64,000 bases of DNA, taken from Algimonas porphyrae (GTDB lineage: Bacteria > Pseudomonadota > Alphaproteobacteria > Caulobacterales > Maricaulaceae). The notes below the pieces were generated by a model, which was not told where the DNA came from, made no database searches, and saw nothing but the letters and a program-made list of their open reading frames with translations. The stretch is taken from positions 2,482,001 to 2,546,000 of the forward strand of contig NZ_CP163424.1 of the NCBI RefSeq assembly GCF_041429795.1, read 5' to 3'. The translations under genes and the position numbers were made by a program. This document shows positions 53,906 through 62,645 of this stretch, one piece after another (the stretch's first letter is position 1; every line of letters begins with the position of its first letter).

Positions 53906-55222
53906 GCGCGCCGGAACACCGCCTTCCGGTCGAAGCGTGACCGTCATAAGGGGGCGCGGATAGACATTGTCGTCTACGCGAATGTCGAAGTCGCGCGCCA
54001 GCGTCGCCAGCACCATGAGCGCTTCCATCGTCGCAAAAGCTGCGCCGACACAGATGCGCGGCCCGGCTCCGAACGGCATGTAGGGTGCACCTTTGGCCTT
54101 GAGCGAGGGATCGCGCAGAAAACGGTCGGGATCGAATAATAAGGGTTGATCCCAAAGCCGCTCTGTGCGGTGCATGACGTAATTATTCAGCAGAACGGCG
54201 TGGCCCGGTTCGAGCGTCCGTCCGAGAACATTCACGACTTCACGTGGTTCCCGATTGAGCAAGGGGGCCGGCGGATAGAGCCGCATTGTCTCGTCGATTA
54301 TCGCCTGTGTAAACGGCAGGTCGGCCAGTTGATCGAAACGAACGTCACCCGTTCCACAGACCTGACGAACTTCGTTCCGTACGCGCTCAGCCGTCGGTCG
54401 ATGTCGCCCCAGCAAATATAGCGCCCAGGTCAGGGTCAGCGCCGTGGTCTCGTGTCCGGCAATGAAGAACCCGATCAGATTATCGCGGCGCTCACGCGGG
54501 CTCAGCGTATCGGCGCCGATCAGGAGTCCGACTAGATCATCATCGGGATTCTGCGCCCGTTCGGCCAGCAGATCATCGGCCGCGCGCTTCAAACGCCGCA
54601 GCGCGCCCGATCCTGTCGGCGTCATGGGGCGCGGCACCCAGCGCGGCCATGGCAGCAGATCGTCAGGGCGCAAGGTCCCTGCCCCCGTAACGACTGCGCG
54701 TGTGGCACGTTTCAACCGGGTACGATCCAGACCCTTCGGGCCCCCCAACAGGGCCTTGGCCAGGACGTCGAACGTCAGATCGGCCATCGCCCGCGACAGA
54801 TCGAGCCTTGATCGCTGGTCCAGCCGCGCGGTGAAATCGGACAGGGCGTCAGTAATCAAGGGGGCCAGGCTTTCCACGTGGCGCTTGCGAAAGATCGGCG
54901 CGACGGCCTTGCGCTGACGCTTCCATTGCTCGCCATGTACGGACAGCAAGCCCTCCTTCGTCGCAGGTCCCAGAATGCGGGCATCGATCGCCGTTTTGGT
55001 AAACTTGTCGGCATGCCGAACCAGCACGTCGGTCATCCCGACCGGATCGGAAATCACATGAAGGGTCTGACCAAATGTTTTCGCTGTCACGATCGGCTGC
55101 CGGTACGCTAGCGGGCCGAACCCTTCGACCGGGTTGCGGATGAAACGCCATGTCGCCTCAAGAAAGCTCTCATCACCCGTCAGAGGTTGAGCATGTGGGG
55201 GCTGGAACAGCGTATCGGTCAT
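53885..55222 (-). CDS. Cytochrome P450
   Basis: A 445-residue soluble P450. The oxygen-binding I helix is FIAGHETTALTLTW, the K helix is DETMRLYPP (ExxR), and the haem loop is FGAGPRICVGAAF with the Cys ligand. It resembles CYP102/CYP4-like fatty-acid hydroxylases in the PERF-type region (LFDPDRFL). No ferredoxin or reductase gene is adjacent and no fused reductase is present, so redox partners must be elsewhere. Confidence 0.92.
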   Translation of the reverse strand: MTDTLFQPPHAQPLTGDESFLEATWRFIRNPVEGFGPLAYRQPIVTAKTFGQTLHVISDPVGMTDVLVRHADKFTKTAIDARILGPATKEGLLSVHGEQWKRQRKAVAPIFRKRHVESLAPLITDALSDFTARLDQRSRLDLSRAMADLTFDVLAKALLGGPKGLDRTRLKRATRAVVTGAGTLRPDDLLPWPRWVPRPMTPTGSGALRRLKRAADDLLAERAQNPDDDLVGLLIGADTLSPRERRDNLIGFFIAGHETTALTLTWALYLLGRHRPTAERVRNEVRQVCGTGDVRFDQLADLPFTQAIIDETMRLYPPAPLLNREPREVVNVLGRTLEPGHAVLLNNYVMHRTERLWDQPLLFDPDRFLRDPSLKAKGAPYMPFGAGPRICVGAAFATMEALMVLATLARDFDIRVDDNVYPRPLMTVTLRPEGGVPARLERVVE

Positions 55223-55336
55223 CCTGTCAGTCTACGGTTCGGTGTCCGATTTGTCTTGCGACGTCTTGGCAGGCGCTTTGACAGCGGATTCACTCTTGGC
55301 GGTTGACCCGCTAGACCCCCGCTCTAATGTGAGCCC

Positions 55337-55888
55337 ATGAGCCAGGACCTGATGAACTACGAACAGATGCGAAGCCTTGCGCTACGCGGAGTCGTTCGTG
55401 ACGCCATTAGGCGCGTCATTCGCGAAGACGGGCTGCCGGGTGCGCACCATTTCTACATCACCTTCATGACGCGTTTTCCCGGTGTGGAAATCGACGACAC
55501 GCTGGCCGCCAAATATCCGGAAGAAATCACCATTGTGCTGGAGCATCAGTTCTGGGATCTGGCCGCCAATTCCGACGATTTCGAGGTTACGCTGAAATTT
55601 GGCGGAATTCCCAAATATCTGCGTGTCCCCTATCATGCGATCACCCGTTTCCATGATCCAAGCGTCGGTTTCTCCCTCGCTTTTGATACGCCTCCTGATG
55701 CGAGTGCCAGCAGCCCAATAATTGGGCTCGCCTCCGGCACGGCACTCGGCGCGCCGGCCATGACAGCACCTGCCTTGGGTAAAAGCGAGGGGCCGACCGA
55801 GATGGATGATGACGAGCCGGATACGCCGACCGACGGCGATGATGACGGACCGAAAGTCGTCAGCCTCGACAGCTTCCGGAAAAAATGA
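55337..55888 (+). CDS. sspB: ClpXP adaptor SspB, alphaproteobacterial type
   Basis: Delivers ssrA-tagged proteins to ClpXP. The 183-residue protein has the ssrA-binding domain (residues 1-125, with GAHHFYITFMTRFPGV and EITIVLEHQFWDL), an Ala/Pro/Asp-rich linker and the C-terminal ClpX-binding tail VVSLDSFRKK. The tmRNA gene that makes the tag is only 2.5 kb upstream. It overlaps the next gene by ATGA. Confidence 0.95.
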   Translation: MSQDLMNYEQMRSLALRGVVRDAIRRVIREDGLPGAHHFYITFMTRFPGVEIDDTLAAKYPEEITIVLEHQFWDLAANSDDFEVTLKFGGIPKYLRVPYHAITRFHDPSVGFSLAFDTPPDASASSPIIGLASGTALGAPAMTAPALGKSEGPTEMDDDEPDTPTDGDDDGPKVVSLDSFRKK

Positions 55889-56142
55889 ACGGTCCGCATT
55901 TCCAGATCCACCGCTACTCCCGACGGGTGAAAGGGGTTCCGATCACACTGGTCGGCTGGGTTCTGTTTCTGATCTATCTCGGCATCACATTGAGCGGCTT
56001 TGTCTTCATCGCCAAAACAGCCGAACTGGCGGCTCTGCCCTTGGTCCAGTTCCTGTTCATCGTCATCATTCTGATCGCGATTATCGTGGCGGGACTTCTG
56101 TTCATGATGTGGACATTGGGAGAGATCGTCGATCATCGCTAA
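55885..56142 (+). CDS. Two-helix membrane protein, unknown
   Basis: An 85-residue protein with two membrane helices (about residues 19-43 and 51-76), a basic N-terminus and the ending GEIVDHR. It overlaps sspB by four bases and precedes fumC, so it is probably co-expressed with sspB. I do not recognise a family. Confidence 0.72.
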   Translation: MNGPHFQIHRYSRRVKGVPITLVGWVLFLIYLGITLSGFVFIAKTAELAALPLVQFLFIVIILIAIIVAGLLFMMWTLGEIVDHR

Positions 56143-56225
56143 ACGGCGCTGACCTACCGGGATTTCTGCAAGCACCGGCATTCGTCTGATTGCTCTTGCG
56201 GCAGCGCACTGCTAACCGCCCGGCC

Positions 56226-57617
56226 ATGACAGATTATCGTATCGAATCCGACTCCTTCGGCGAGTTGAAAGTCCCTTCCGACAAATATTTCGGCGCACAG
56301 ACGGCGCGGTCTCTAATCAACTTTCCGATTGGCATTGAGACCATGCCGCCGGCCCTTATCCGCGCGCTCGGCATTATCAAGCGCTCTGCCGCCATCGCCA
56401 ACCACAAGGCAGACAATCTCAATGGCCGGATCAAGGATGCAATCGTCCAAGCCGCGTCAGACGTTGCAGAAGGCAAGCTGGACGATAACTTCCCCCTCTC
56501 CGTCTGGCAGACCGGATCCGGCACCCAATCGAATATGAACGCCAATGAAGTGGTTTCCAACAAGGCCATCGACATTCTGGGCGGCACAATCGGGTCCAAG
56601 GATCCGGTCCATCCCAATGATCACGTCAATCGCAGCCAGAGTTCCAACGACACCTTCCCGACCGCCATGCATATCAGCGCCGCCGAGCAGATCGTGCACC
56701 GGCTTCTGCCGGAATTGCAGGTTCTACGGAACGCACTCAACGACAAGGCGGAAGAATTCGCCGGTATCATCAAGATCGGGCGGACCCATACGCAGGACGC
56801 CACACCGATCACGCTCGGTCAGGAATTCTCCGGCTATGTCGCGCAACTTGATCTAGGTGTCGAGCGCATCAAACGCGGACTTGAAGAGCTGTTTCCACTC
56901 GCGCAGGGCGGTACAGCCGTAGGCACGGGACTGAATGCCAAACCGGGTTTTGCCGAAGATTTCGCCGCCGAAGTCGCCAGCTATACCGGACTGCCCTTCC
57001 GCACTGCGGACAACAAGTTCGAAGCGCTGGCCGCGCATGATGCCTTCGTGTCTGCGCACGGCGCGCTCAATACGGTGGCCACGTCGCTGTTCAAGATCGC
57101 CAACGATATTCGCTTCCTCGCCTCCGGGCCGCGGTCAGGTCTCGGCGAAATCAGCCTGCCGGCGAATGAACCGGGCAGTTCCATCATGCCAGGCAAGGTC
57201 AACCCGACACAGGTCGAAGCGCTGACAATGGTCTGCGCACAGGTGATGGGCAACAATACGACGATGAGCCTGTCGGGCAGTCAGGGCCATTTCGAACTCA
57301 ACGTCTACAAGCCCGTCATGGCCTATAATATGCTGCAATCGATCACGCTGCTGGCCGACGCATCGCGCAGTTTTGCGGATCGATGCGTCGTCGGCATCAC
57401 GGCCAATGAAGACCGCATTGCCGAGCTGATGGGCCGCTCGCTTATGCTGGTCACGGCGCTGGCGCCGACGATCGGCTACGACAATGCGACGACGGTGGCG
57501 AAGACGGCACACAAGAACGGCACGACATTGCGTGAAGAAGCTGTCGGGCTGGGCTTCGTGACCGAGGCTGAATTCGATGAAATCGTCCGCCCGGAACTGA
57601 TGATTTCGCCGCGCTGA
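56226..57617 (+). CDS. fumC: Fumarate hydratase, class II
   Basis: Interconverts fumarate and malate in the TCA cycle. The 463-residue enzyme has the superfamily signature [13 protein letters not shown], the [15 protein letters not shown] block and [16 protein letters not shown]. It starts at ATG 56226 ([12 protein letters not shown]), the usual family start. One base separates its stop from the next gene. Confidence 0.97.
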   Translation: MTDYRIESDSFGELKVPSDKYFGAQTARSLINFPIGIETMPPALIRALGIIKRSAAIANHKADNLNGRIKDAIVQAASDVAEGKLDDNFPLSVWQTGSGTQSNMNANEVVSNKAIDILGGTIGSKDPVHPNDHVNRSQSSNDTFPTAMHISAAEQIVHRLLPELQVLRNALNDKAEEFAGIIKIGRTHTQDATPITLGQEFSGYVAQLDLGVERIKRGLEELFPLAQGGTAVGTGLNAKPGFAEDFAAEVASYTGLPFRTADNKFEALAAHDAFVSAHGALNTVATSLFKIANDIRFLASGPRSGLGEISLPANEPGSSIMPGKVNPTQVEALTMVCAQVMGNNTTMSLSGSQGHFELNVYKPVMAYNMLQSITLLADASRSFADRCVVGITANEDRIAELMGRSLMLVTALAPTIGYDNATTVAKTAHKNGTTLREEAVGLGFVTEAEFDEIVRPELMISPR

Positions 57618-57618
57618 T

Positions 57619-57828
57619 ATGGACGGCCCGGTTATCAATCTGCGACAGGACCGCAAACGCAGAGTGCGGGCCAATGCCTCGGAACGGGCGGATCTGAACC
57701 GCATTGCGCACGGTCGCAGTGCAGGCGAGCGCCGGCAAACGAAAGCCGACCGCGATGCGCTGACACGGACGGTGGATGTGCATATGCGTGAGCAGAAAAA
57801 CTCACAGCCGAAGCCACCGATATCATGA
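57619..57828 (+). CDS. DUF4169 family protein
   Basis: A 69-residue basic helical protein: VINLRQDRKRRVRANASERADLNRIAHGRSAGERRQTKADRDAL fits the DUF4169 pattern. It follows fumC with one base between, as in many alphaproteobacteria. It overlaps the next gene by four bases. Function is unknown; the charge suggests nucleic-acid binding. Confidence 0.85.
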   Translation: MDGPVINLRQDRKRRVRANASERADLNRIAHGRSAGERRQTKADRDALTRTVDVHMREQKNSQPKPPIS

Positions 57829-58208
57829 AGTTCCTCTCCCGACGCCTGGTCATGCCTGCCGATCTGAATAGTCGCGGCACGCTGTTCGGCGGGCGGTTGC
57901 TGGCCTGGGTCGATGAAGAGGCGTCGGTCTATGCAGCCATCGAAAGCGGCGCGGATCTGGTCGCAACCAAGTTCATTTCGGAGATGGATTTCCAGGCGCC
58001 GGCCTATCTCGGCGACGTCATCGAGCTCGGCATGGAAATCATCGATACTACGCGCGTATCGATCACATTGAAATGCTCGGTCCGCGAACTGCGGTCCAAA
58101 CGCAATATTGTCAGGATCGAGCGGATGGTCTTCATCGCCATCGACAAGAACGGACGCCCTATTCGACACGCCGCAGGCCCCGGGCTCAGCCAGTCGGACT
58201 CAGCATGA
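57825..58208 (+). CDS. Acyl-CoA thioesterase (hotdog fold, YciA-like)
   Basis: A 127-residue hotdog protein. The catalytic region is LNSRGTLFGGRLLAWVDEEASVYA, and SEMDFQAPAYLGDVIELGMEII is typical of the BFIT/YciA group that hydrolyses acyl-CoA. It overlaps DUF4169 and the RHH gene by ATGA at each end, so all three are translated from the fumC transcript. Confidence 0.88.
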   Translation: MKFLSRRLVMPADLNSRGTLFGGRLLAWVDEEASVYAAIESGADLVATKFISEMDFQAPAYLGDVIELGMEIIDTTRVSITLKCSVRELRSKRNIVRIERMVFIAIDKNGRPIRHAAGPGLSQSDSA

Positions 58209-58438
58209 AAAAACGTTCCGTTTCGATTCACGGACATCCCACCTCGGTCGCGCTCGAACCGGAATTCTGGGCAGAAATCGATCGCGCCGCGACGGAACGG
58301 AACAGTTCGGTCTCACGATTGATCCGGACGCTTGACGATGAACGACTGGAAACCAGACCGGATCAGGGGCTAGCAAGCTATATACGCGTCTGGGTCCTCA
58401 ACCGTGCCAGAGCCGACACGCCGGATCAGAGCTGTTGA
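58205..58438 (+). CDS. Ribbon-helix-helix domain protein
   Basis: A 77-residue protein with an RHH fold: the strand KKRSVSIHGHPTSVALEPEFW is followed by helices with SVSRLIRTLDDER. RHH proteins bind DNA as dimers. No toxin-like partner is adjacent, so it may be a regulator rather than an antitoxin. Its end overlaps the convergent amidase gene by 13 bases. Confidence 0.82.
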   Translation: MKKRSVSIHGHPTSVALEPEFWAEIDRAATERNSSVSRLIRTLDDERLETRPDQGLASYIRVWVLNRARADTPDQSC

Positions 58439-59148
58439 GCTAGTCGGCCGACCAGATCGAACGTCTCCATATCAACGTGGCCATCAATCTGGTCCGGCCG
58501 GTAGCGGCGCTGAAAAGCCTGCACGACGTTAACGCTCAAAGGGCTCATAACGCCGTCAATCTCGATACAGTAGCCGATCCCGGCCAGACCTCTTTGCAAC
58601 AGAGCGACACCCCGATCCCGGTCATCGGGTCCAAACAGAATACGGCGATCGCCATTGCCCTCACCTGGCCAGAGACCGATCCCAGCAGCCGCCAGTCCGG
58701 CCCATGGAAAACGCTCGCCGGGGTCATCCTTGCGATCAGGTGCAATGTCGGAATGCCCGACAATATTTTGGGGCCGTATGTCGAAACGCCTGATCAGTCG
58801 CTTGCAGAGCGGAATCAGCGCATTGATCTGTACGTCCGGGTAAGCCGGCAACCCGTAATCATGCCCGCCATTGACGATCTCGATGCCGATACTGGCGGAA
58901 TTGACATTGCTGATCCCGTTCCACGCCGACACGCCTGCATGCCAGGCCCGCCGATCATCTTCGACCAATTGAAAGACGCGGCCATCCTCTTCGACCAGAT
59001 AATGCGCGCTGACCTTCGCCGCGCTTTCCGTGAGACGCTCGAGCGCCGCCGCGCCCGTCTCCATGCCGGTATAATGCAGCACCAGCATCGATATGGGCAG
59101 CGTTCTTTCGTCGTGATTGGGTGACGGCGCGGCGATCAACTGGCTCAT
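58426..59148 (-). CDS. N-acetylmuramoyl-L-alanine amidase with peptidoglycan-binding domain
   Basis: A 240-residue zinc amidase (amidase_2). The zinc ligands are in MLVLHYTGM, AWHAGVS and GHSDIAPDRKDDPGERFPW. A C-terminal PG_binding_1 domain (residues about 175-235) follows. There is no signal peptide, so it is probably cytoplasmic and acts in muropeptide recycling like AmpD. It overlaps the DUF1801 stop by four bases. Confidence 0.9.
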   Translation of the reverse strand: MSQLIAAPSPNHDERTLPISMLVLHYTGMETGAAALERLTESAAKVSAHYLVEEDGRVFQLVEDDRRAWHAGVSAWNGISNVNSASIGIEIVNGGHDYGLPAYPDVQINALIPLCKRLIRRFDIRPQNIVGHSDIAPDRKDDPGERFPWAGLAAAGIGLWPGEGNGDRRILFGPDDRDRGVALLQRGLAGIGYCIEIDGVMSPLSVNVVQAFQRRYRPDQIDGHVDMETFDLVGRLAQQL

Positions 59149-59573
59149 TCCGGGTAGCGCTCCGCCATGATCGCGACATCCTTGCGGATAATGTCTTTCA
59201 GAACATCCCTGTCCACATCGGAGAGCCGCTTGATGTAGAGGCAGGATTTCCCCGTCTTGTGCTTGCCGAGCCGGGAGAGTTCGTCGCCCAGACTTTCATA
59301 GCCCGGTATGATATAGAGCGAGATGTTCTGCGCGCGGTTGGCAAAGCCAAGCCGCATGAAATCCCCTTCCCGGCCGCTTTCATACTTATAATGATAGGTT
59401 CCGAAGCCGACGATCGCGCTCTTGAGGCTTGCCCCCCAGAGCGTCGGTTCATAGCCGGATATGTCCTGCATGGTTTCCAGCAGCCATTGGCAATCTTCAC
59501 GACGCTGCGAGTTTGTGATGCTGCTGATATAGTCACCGATCTTAAGATCAGTCGGCACCGTCTTGTTCGTCAT
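59145..59573 (-). CDS. DUF1801 domain protein
   Basis: A 142-residue protein of the DUF1801 (YdhG/frataxin-like fold) family: RREDCQWLLETMQDISGYEPTLWGASLKSAIVGFGTYHYKYESG and the C-terminal GKSCLYIKRLSDVD are characteristic. It begins at ATG 59573, two bases from the EamA stop. Function is unknown. Confidence 0.85.
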   Translation of the reverse strand: MTNKTVPTDLKIGDYISSITNSQRREDCQWLLETMQDISGYEPTLWGASLKSAIVGFGTYHYKYESGREGDFMRLGFANRAQNISLYIIPGYESLGDELSRLGKHKTGKSCLYIKRLSDVDRDVLKDIIRKDVAIMAERYPE

Positions 59574-59575
59574 AC

Positions 59576-60451
59576 TCAGTCCTCCTGCACGGGCGGAACC
59601 GCGCCCCGCCTGGCGATTATCCAGACGCAGGGCAGGATCAGTGCAGCCCCGATCATGTAACGTAGATAGAGCTTCTCGTTGAGAAAGACTACGCCCAGCA
59701 GACATGCCCACAGGGTTGTCATGAGCGTGAGGGGAATGACTTGGCTGACCTCATAGGTCTGCATCAGGCGGAAATACTGACCATGCGCGAAGATGGAGAC
59801 GAGCAAGGCGGAGTAAAGTGCGGCGACAATCAGCTTCCAGCCCGCCTGCTCCCAAGCCGCGACTTGCCCGGTTTCGAACAGCGATGTTGCAACCAGTGAC
59901 AGAGCGAACAGGAGCAAGGCGGTCCAGGCAACATATTGTCGCCAATCAACCTCAGGCATGGTGCGCATCAGCACCGATCCGACCGCCATCGCGACATAGG
60001 CCAGCAACAGATAGATCATTCCGATATCGAAGCGCAGCGCTTCGGGTTCATAGACCATGATCAAGACGCCCGTCAGCGCGATACCGATCGCCAGGGCGCG
60101 AACCCATCCAATACGTTCGCGCAGGAACAGTACGGATAGCAGGGTCGACATCGGGATCAGCGATTGACTGACGATGGAACTGGCCGAAGCCGGGGCGGTC
60201 TGCAGTCCAGAATAAAGCAGGCCCAGATGGAGCGGCCCAACGCAGAGGCCGACAATCAGCAACCGACCAAACCGCTTCGGCAGCGGCCTGAACAGAAACA
60301 GCCCCATGAATGCGAGGACAAAGCCGGCCCGGAACAGCGCCAGCATAAATGGAGGAACAGGGTTTATGCCGACGACCCAGGCCGTCATGACGAAATTACC
60401 GCCCCAGCCGAGGCAGCAAAGCATCAGAATGATGAAGTCCCGGCCCGTCAT
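59576..60451 (-). CDS. EamA-family (DMT) transporter
   Basis: A 291-residue inner-membrane protein with about ten helices in two EamA repeats (residues 5-135 and 145-285). The end of the first repeat has SIVSQSLIPMSTLLSVLFLRERI and the second ends with FLNEKLYLRYMIGAALILPCVWI. Members export amino acids or metabolites. No substrate can be assigned. Confidence 0.9.
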   Translation of the reverse strand: MTGRDFIILMLCCLGWGGNFVMTAWVVGINPVPPFMLALFRAGFVLAFMGLFLFRPLPKRFGRLLIVGLCVGPLHLGLLYSGLQTAPASASSIVSQSLIPMSTLLSVLFLRERIGWVRALAIGIALTGVLIMVYEPEALRFDIGMIYLLLAYVAMAVGSVLMRTMPEVDWRQYVAWTALLLFALSLVATSLFETGQVAAWEQAGWKLIVAALYSALLVSIFAHGQYFRLMQTYEVSQVIPLTLMTTLWACLLGVVFLNEKLYLRYMIGAALILPCVWIIARRGAVPPVQED

Positions 60452-60469
60452 GGACGGGCGCGTAGGCGT

Positions 60470-60874
60470 TTAGCGTTCGACCGTCCAGCCTTCCGGAGTT
60501 TCGGTGGCGTCGATAATCGGACCGTTCGATCCGTGCATGCCTGTGCGGGAACGCTGCGTACGGCGTGGGTCCTGTCTTGGTCCCTGTCTGGCGTCCTGAC
60601 CCATCTGAACATCCATGCCCATCTGTCGGCGGATTTCAGCCATATGCGCCTTGGGACCGAAGGGCCGACCCGTCAGCTTGGCCCGGATCCAGAAAACACT
60701 GATGGCGATCAGAGCGATGATGGCGATCACGCCGACCAGAACCAGCGCGAAGGCAGCCGAGAAAAACAGCATGAAGGCGGCAGCGATGGTCACGCCCGCC
60801 AAAGTAAGCCAGCGTGCGACCTGTCCCAGAAAGCCCGGTGTGCCCGGGCCGGAAAGGTGATGCGTTCCTGTCAT
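60470..60874 (-). CDS. Membrane protein with basic C-terminal tail, unknown
   Basis: A 134-residue protein with two close membrane helices (about residues 20-66) and a hydrophilic tail rich in Gln, Arg and Asp (GPRQDPRRTQRSR). It lies 18 bases upstream of the EamA gene on the same strand. I recognise no family. Confidence 0.65.
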   Translation of the reverse strand: MTGTHHLSGPGTPGFLGQVARWLTLAGVTIAAAFMLFFSAAFALVLVGVIAIIALIAISVFWIRAKLTGRPFGPKAHMAEIRRQMGMDVQMGQDARQGPRQDPRRTQRSRTGMHGSNGPIIDATETPEGWTVER

Positions 60875-60974
60875 CGTTCTTCTCCTACATGCCTATAGAT
60901 CGGGATAATCACGCTGTGGGTCAAGGGCGTTAGCATTGCCTTATCGTCACATGACCACAAAATGGCGCTTCGGG

Positions 60975-61667
60975 TTAGAGACGAATGGCGCGTCCCTGCT
61001 TGCGTTGAGCCTGTATGCGCGCATAGGCCCGATTGATCATAGCCATCTTCTGTGTCGACAAAGCCGTCATTTCGGGCGGAAGACCCCGGGCGACGATCCG
61101 GTCCGGGTGATTGGCAGCGGCGGCCCGGCGATAGGCTTTTTTCAGATCGTCGTCGCTGATCGTTTCATCGACGCCGAGCAGCAGATAAGGATCATCGGAG
61201 TCGCGTCCCACATGGGTCGCCCGCAGACGCGCAAACTCCGCATCCGAAAAGCCGAAGATTTCCGCCACCCGCGCCAGATAGGTCTCCTCGTCTTCCGTGA
61301 GGATCCCGTCCGCCAGCGCGATGTGAAACAGGCCGTCCATGACGTCTTCCAGCGCCGCCGGGCGAGCCCGGAAATGCCGGGCGATCCGCCGCGCATAGCG
61401 CTCATAACCATGTGTCGTCTGACGCGCGAGCCGGAAGAAACGCTCGACCATCTCTCGCGAACCCGGCTCGGGTTTGAAGACCTGCTCGAAGGCCGCAATA
61501 TCTTCACGGCGCACTTCGCCATCGGCCTTAGCCATTTTTGCGCCCAGCGCAATCAGACCGGCCACAACCGGACCGTCCTCGACCGATCCCGCCTGTCCGC
61601 GCCCATCAGGGCGTTCAGGCGGACCGAAGAGCTGCGCCGCGGCGGTGAACAAGCGTGTCCAGATCAT
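60975..61667 (-). CDS. DjlA-like protein: TerB domain plus C-terminal J domain
   Basis: A 230-residue protein. The TerB-like domain (residues about 30-150, ALGAKMAKADGEV and FHIALADGILTEDEE) is followed by a J domain (about 160-225) with HPD in AAANHPDRIVARGLPPE. It would recruit DnaK. Unlike E. coli DjlA it has no convincing membrane helix, only a slightly hydrophobic N-terminus. Confidence 0.9.
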   Translation of the reverse strand: MIWTRLFTAAAQLFGPPERPDGRGQAGSVEDGPVVAGLIALGAKMAKADGEVRREDIAAFEQVFKPEPGSREMVERFFRLARQTTHGYERYARRIARHFRARPAALEDVMDGLFHIALADGILTEDEETYLARVAEIFGFSDAEFARLRATHVGRDSDDPYLLLGVDETISDDDLKKAYRRAAAANHPDRIVARGLPPEMTALSTQKMAMINRAYARIQAQRKQGRAIRL

Positions 61668-61694
61668 GGATGTGCGAGCCTTGGCAGCGACATC

Positions 61695-62645
61695 TCAGAC
61701 GGCATGCGGTCGACGATGCAGACCCAGCACACGCGCGACCGCACTGGCGATTTCGGCCCGGTTGAGGGTGTAGAGGTGATAATGGCGAACACCGCGCGCA
61801 TAGAGTTCTGCGGTCAATTCCGACATGAGCGACGCCGTGAGCATGTCCCGCGTCAGCGGATCGTTTTCCAACCCTTCGAACAGTTCGACATACCAGTTCG
61901 GGACAGCGACACCGCAAAGTGCCGACATACGTTGCAGACCTTTGACATTGGGCTGCAACATCAGGCCTGGCACGATTGGAATGTTGATCCCGGCATCCAG
62001 AACGCGGTCTTGAAAGCGCCAGAAAACATCTGGCGAAAAGAAAAACTGCGTAATCGCGCGCGTTGCGCCCGCATCGATCTTGCGCTTCAGATTATCGATC
62101 TCAGCCGACCAGTCGGCGCTTTCCGGATGGAGTTCCGGATAGGCAGCGACGGAGACTTCGAAATCGCCGATCCGTTTGACGCCTTCGACCAGATCGGCGG
62201 CATAGGCATAGCCCTCAGGATGCGGCTGATAGGCGGCGCCGATACCCGAAGGCGAGTCGCCACGTAACGCGACGATGTGGCGGACGCCGGCATCCCAGTA
62301 ATCCTGTGCAATTGCATCAATTTCCGCCCGCGAGGCGTCAACGCAGGTCAGATGCGCCGCAGGCGCAAACCGCGTTTCCTGCGCCATGCGCGCGACTGTC
62401 CTGTGCGTTCGCTCACGCGTCGACCCGCCTGCGCCATATGTGACCGAAACGAAATCAGGCTCGAGCGGTTCGAGCTTCTGAATGGCATCCCACAGGCGGT
62501 CTTCCGCGACGGACGTCTTTGGTGGAAAGAATTCGAAGCTGACGCTGACACCTGTCTGCGACCGCGGCGCGGACAATTCCGATGAAGTTCGGGCGATCGC
62601 GCCGACCGGCGCATTCGGGTCCCGACCGGGCATGGACGCACTCAT
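61695..62645 (-). CDS. metF: Methylenetetrahydrofolate reductase
   Basis: Makes 5-methyl-THF for methionine synthesis with FAD. The 316-residue TIM barrel starts SFEFFPPKT near residue 40. It has VSVTYGAGGSTRERTH, HIVALRGDSP and ITQFFFSPDVFWRF, all family blocks. About 35 additional N-terminal residues precede the barrel. ATG 62645 overlaps the stop of the upstream regulator gene (ATGA), so both are made from one transcript. Confidence 0.95.
   Translation of the reverse strand: MSASMPGRDPNAPVGAIARTSSELSAPRSQTGVSVSFEFFPPKTSVAEDRLWDAIQKLEPLEPDFVSVTYGAGGSTRERTHRTVARMAQETRFAPAAHLTCVDASRAEIDAIAQDYWDAGVRHIVALRGDSPSGIGAAYQPHPEGYAYAADLVEGVKRIGDFEVSVAAYPELHPESADWSAEIDNLKRKIDAGATRAITQFFFSPDVFWRFQDRVLDAGINIPIVPGLMLQPNVKGLQRMSALCGVAVPNWYVELFEGLENDPLTRDMLTASLMSELTAELYARGVRHYHLYTLNRAEIASAVARVLGLHRRPHAV

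Noticed and set aside
57135-58169. A 344-codon leftward frame opposite fumC and the thioesterase
   Set aside because: Antisense shadow; crosses several real gene boundaries.
58205-58438. RHH protein as an antitoxin of a toxin-antitoxin pair
   Set aside because: Its neighbours are a thioesterase and a convergent amidase; no toxin-like gene is next to it.
60936-62267. A 443-codon rightward frame opposite the DjlA-like gene and metF
   Set aside because: Antisense shadow of two well-supported genes.
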